From CAZFCK01 sp964517355 (GTDB taxonomy: Bacteria > Desulfobacterota > Desulfovibrionia > Desulfovibrionales > Desulfovibrionaceae), in assembly GCA_964517355.1 (NCBI GenBank), contig CAZFCK010000099.1, positions 1 through 16,753 on the forward strand: a stretch of DNA of 16,753 nt, in the 5' to 3' direction. Shown piece by piece: positions 14,650 to 16,753 of the stretch. The stretch's first letter is position 1, and the number at the start of each line of letters is the position of its first letter. Position numbers and translations under genes: made by a program. The notes beneath the pieces were generated by a model. The model did no database searches. It was not told the DNA's origin and worked only from the letters and a program-made list of their open reading frames with translations.

Positions 14650-15601
14650 TACGTGGCGTTCTGGTCGTTTTTCGACCAGAACCTGTATACTGTATTCCAT
14701 TCTCCTTCACGTTGCCCTGCTCTACATTCCACTGCAGCAGGGCAACGCGGATTCCATTCCCGGCAGAATGAGCATGGTCATTGCCGTCGGGATGGGAGGG
14801 GGTGCGCAGAAGGCTCCTGCGCCCACGCCGGCGAAACCCAAGAGCGTGGCCGCGCCCCAGGCAGTGGAACAGCCCGCCCGCAAACCGGCGCCGGTGGAAA
14901 CACAGCAACCGGTGGAGCAGCCCCAGGTCAAGCCCCAGCCCGTGAAGCACCAGCGCCAGATTGCTCAGGCAAAGCTGAAGCCGGCTCCGGTGGTGAAGAA
15001 GCAACCCGTGACAAAGCCGAAGACAGACCCTGCCCCCGAGAAGCAACAAACAGTCGCGGTTGAGCCCCAAGCCGAACCCGTGAAAAAGACGGCGCCCAAG
15101 GTGGTCAAAAAAAAGCGTATTGTTAAAAAGCAAAAGCAGACGAAGAAAGCGGTGGCTTCCAAAGCGAAGCAAAGCGCCACGCCGGCCAAGCAGGTCGCCG
15201 ACGCATCCGAGGCGAGGAATGCCGCACCCGAGGGCGCCCAGAAAGCCGTTGCCGCGGCTTCCGGAGGCAGGGAAGGAAAAAAGGACAAGGCCGTGGATAC
15301 CGGCCCCATCCACGCCGCGATCGGTTCACTTTACGGCCCCAAGGTCTCGCGGTGGAGGCCGCCGAGCTACCCCCGCAAGGCGAAAGACATGCGGCAGACC
15401 GGAGTCGTGGTTCTGCGCATCACCATAGACGCCAGCGGCCGCCCCGCTAAAGTGGAGGTGGTGCAGCGCGCCGGTTCCGGATTCGATGAAGCGGCAGTGG
15501 CCGCAGTGCGCAATTCAATGTTCACTCCCGCCACCAAAGACGGGCGGCCTGTGGCCTGCATCGCCCTGCTGCCTGTGCGTTTCAATCTTAAAGGAAATTG
15601 A
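14633..15601 (+). CDS. tonB: TonB energy-transducing protein
   Basis: 322 residues from the GTG at 14633, which has GAGG (14623-14626) 6 bp upstream. An ATG at 14615 is an alternative without a ribosome site. One N-terminal membrane helix (about 17-33) contains SILLH (Ser22, His26), matching the SxxxH motif that couples E. coli TonB to ExbB/ExbD. A long Lys/Pro/Gln-rich periplasmic spacer (about 55-215) spans the periplasm. The C-terminal TonB domain (about 225-322) has the YPRKAKDMRQTGVVVLRITID and FTPATKDGRPV patterns. It carries proton-motive energy to the receptor at 8114. Its presence in the same operon suggests a dedicated partner rather than the cell's general TonB. It overlaps the ATPase gene by 17 bp, and exbB follows after 2 bp. 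Confidence 0.92.
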   Translation: MSVSCNTWRSGRFSTRTCILYSILLHVALLYIPLQQGNADSIPGRMSMVIAVGMGGGAQKAPAPTPAKPKSVAAPQAVEQPARKPAPVETQQPVEQPQVKPQPVKHQRQIAQAKLKPAPVVKKQPVTKPKTDPAPEKQQTVAVEPQAEPVKKTAPKVVKKKRIVKKQKQTKKAVASKAKQSATPAKQVADASEARNAAPEGAQKAVAAASGGREGKKDKAVDTGPIHAAIGSLYGPKVSRWRPPSYPRKAKDMRQTGVVVLRITIDASGRPAKVEVVQRAGSGFDEAAVAAVRNSMFTPATKDGRPVACIALLPVRFNLKGN

Positions 15602-15603
15602 AC

Positions 15604-16149
15604 ATGCTTGATTTATTAGCAAAGGGCGGCCTGTTGATGTGGCCGATAGTATTATGTTCAATCGTCGCCCTGGCGATTATCATCAGAAAAACCCTGCAGT
15701 ATCGATCCGCTTTACAGTGCGTGACAATGGGGGCGCAGCTAATATGCTCCCGGCGTCCGCCCCTGCTGGTTCCGCTGCTGGATGCAGTGAAAAGGGGCGA
15801 TGATGAAAAGGAATTGAATACTGTCGGTTCACGCATGGTCCGTAACCTGGAGCATGGCCTGGACACCTTGTCGCTCGTCTCGGCCATAACGCCGTTATTG
15901 GGCCTGACGGGTACGGTCATAGGCATGATCCAGGCCTTTCAGGTTATTGCGGACGCCGGATCGGGAGTGAATCCCGGCATGTTGGCATCGGGTATCTGGG
16001 AAGCGCTCATCACAACGGCTGCTGGCTTGCTCGTGGCCATCCCCGCACATGTCGCGCATCACTATCTGGATGCGCGATTGAATGATATTGTTTGCAATAT
16101 TCAAGAATTAGCCAGTATGTTGGTTATGGAGCCCCCCTGTGAAGTTTAA
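15604..16149 (+). CDS. exbB: ExbB/TolQ/MotA family proton-channel protein
   Basis: 181 residues, shorter than E. coli ExbB (244) but containing the core. There is an N-terminal membrane helix (LLMWPIVLCSIVALAIII), the conserved TPLLGLTGTVIGMIQAF helix and the GIWEALITTAAGLLVAIPA helix with Glu133 near the pore. The inner-membrane pentamer around ExbD uses the proton gradient to drive TonB. AAGGA (15591-15595) lies 8 bp before the ATG. Its 3' end overlaps the exbD start by 11 bp. Confidence 0.94.
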   Translation: MLDLLAKGGLLMWPIVLCSIVALAIIIRKTLQYRSALQCVTMGAQLICSRRPPLLVPLLDAVKRGDDEKELNTVGSRMVRNLEHGLDTLSLVSAITPLLGLTGTVIGMIQAFQVIADAGSGVNPGMLASGIWEALITTAAGLLVAIPAHVAHHYLDARLNDIVCNIQELASMLVMEPPCEV

Positions 16150-16537
16150 CAGGCGTAAACGTTTTACCCCCCGCATTGATATCGCTCCTCTTGTGGATGT
16201 GGTTTTTTTGCTGTTGCTGTTTTTCATGCTCACTTCGCGGATGGTTTCCGAACCGGCGATTCTCATAGATTTACCGGATTCCAGCACAGCGGAAGTACAG
16301 CCGACAGCTGAAATAGTTGTTTCCATCACCGGAGAAGGGCAAGTCTATCTGGATGAAGCTTCTCTTGAAGTGGAGGAACTTGCAAACGCCCTTTCCGAAC
16401 GCATCAAAAAAGAGACCACGCCCGTGGTGCATGTGCGTGCCGACCGTCTGGCGGATGTCGGGGTTTTGGTCCAGGTGGTGGATAGCGTGAAGCTGGGCGG
16501 GTGCTCCTCTTTCAGCATTGAGACCATGGCCCGCTGA
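16139..16537 (+). CDS. exbD: ExbD/TolR family biopolymer transport protein
   Basis: 132 residues. There is a short basic cytoplasmic tail (KFNRRKRFTPR) and one membrane helix with the essential Asp20 in PLVDVVFLLLLFFM, equivalent to E. coli ExbD Asp25. The periplasmic domain includes VVSITGEGQVYLDE and VVHVRADRLADVGVLVQVVD. The start is GTG at 16139, with GGAG (16128-16131) 7 bp upstream, inside exbB, so translation is likely coupled. It is the last gene of the operon before a strong hairpin. Confidence 0.94.
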   Translation: MKFNRRKRFTPRIDIAPLVDVVFLLLLFFMLTSRMVSEPAILIDLPDSSTAEVQPTAEIVVSITGEGQVYLDEASLEVEELANALSERIKKETTPVVHVRADRLADVGVLVQVVDSVKLGGCSSFSIETMAR

Positions 16538-16554
16538 CAAGACGCCGGGTCTTG
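16538..16554. repeat. Short hairpin directly after exbD
   Basis: CAAGAC (16538-16543) pairs with GTCTTG (16549-16554) around GCCGG, starting one base after the exbD stop. There is no T run. The arms are the same six bases as in the third hairpin of the 3336-3427 cluster, in reversed order. Confidence 0.4.
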
Positions 16555-16630
16555 ATATTGCGGTATTTCCCCTCCCGCGCGGGTATCATGCCCGTGCATT
16601 TCTCTTTGCCGGTTTTTGTCGTATCTTGCG

Positions 16631-16670
16631 CGGAGCAGAAAGTTGTGAAACTTTCTGCTCCGGTTCTTTT
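16631..16670 (+). terminator. Strong hairpin terminator of the uptake operon
   Basis: A perfect 14-bp stem, CGGAGCAGAAAGTT (16631-16644) with AACTTTCTGCTCCG (16649-16662), has a GTGA loop and is followed by GTTCTTTT. Stem strength is high but the T tract is imperfect, so efficiency is uncertain. It lies about 95 bp after the exbD stop. Confidence 0.6.
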
Positions 16671-16677
16671 ATAACGG

Positions 16678-16739
16678 TATAAGACTTTCGGACTTATAGA
16701 AAAAAGGAATAAAGTCGCGGGCTTTCGCGCCCGCACGAC
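16678..16739. repeat. Two further inverted repeats at the window edge
   Basis: TATAAG (16678-16683) pairs with CTTATA (16693-16698), and GCGGGC (16717-16722) pairs with GCCCGC (16729-16734). They may belong to the control region of a gene starting beyond the window. No coding region is visible after 16537. Confidence 0.35.
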
Positions 16740-16753
16740 GACCAGGGGAGGCC

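Noticed and set aside
14642..15313. 223-codon Leu-rich minus-strand frame that looks like a membrane protein
   Set aside because: The hydrophobic look comes from antisense reading of the Lys/Pro/Gln-rich TonB spacer.
1..16753. CRISPR arrays, insertion sequences, tRNA or rRNA genes
   Set aside because: No regularly spaced repeats, transposase-like proteins, terminal repeats with duplications or cloverleaf/rRNA signatures were seen.

Overview
The window looks like chromosomal DNA from a Gram-negative anaerobe, most likely a Desulfovibrionaceae-type sulfate or sulfite reducer. This rests on the moderately high GC coding sequence, the strong AGGAGG-like ribosome sites, a complete TonB/ExbB/ExbD system with an outer-membrane receptor, and genes typical of anaerobes (FmdE, AmmeMemoRadiSam). 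The genus is inference; no rRNA or other marker gene is present. No insertion sequence, integrase, CRISPR array or tRNA gene was found.

Layout. (1) 286-2697, plus strand: a large membrane-anchored protein of unknown function. It faces, tail to tail across a 32-bp palindrome, a small exported beta-rich protein of unknown function (2798-3322, minus). (2) 3323-3717: a 395-bp gene-free stretch with three consecutive tight hairpins (3336-3427) and a good promoter at 3605-3633. (3) 3718-6382, plus: a two-gene AmmeMemoRadiSam module. The Memo-like (B) and AMMECR1-like (A) proteins are fused into one chain with a Sec signal peptide. The next gene, 10 bp on, is the radical SAM partner, which begins with a twin-arginine-like signal. 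Both point outside the cytoplasm, which is unexpected for S-adenosylmethionine chemistry. (4) 6392-7513, minus: a transcription regulator with an XRE-type helix-turn-helix followed by a periplasmic-binding-protein-like sensor of the kind linked to molybdate/molybdopterin. It converges on the radical SAM gene with 9 bp between stops. (5) 7514-8113: a 600-bp divergent control region rich in direct and inverted repeats. (6) 8114-16537, plus: nine tightly packed or overlapping genes: TonB-dependent receptor, FmdE, a class I SAM methyltransferase, a metal-chelate ABC importer (binding protein, FecCD-type permease, ATPase), TonB, ExbB, ExbD. Hairpins, one terminator-like, follow.

How the genes could work together. 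The nine-gene operon encodes every part needed to move a scarce substrate from outside the cell to the cytoplasm: outer-membrane gate, its own TonB-ExbB-ExbD energiser, periplasmic binding protein, inner-membrane permease and ATPase. FmdE and the methyltransferase sit between receptor and ABC genes and are likely to act on the imported substrate or its ligand. The substrate is not readable from sequence. The FmdE family history (molybdenum formylmethanofuran dehydrogenase operons) and the sensor domain of the divergent regulator make a chelated molybdenum or tungsten species, or another metal chelate, a testable guess. An 18-bp repeat (16 of 18 identical) on both sides of the divergent region, plus an inverted third copy of its core, is a good operator candidate.
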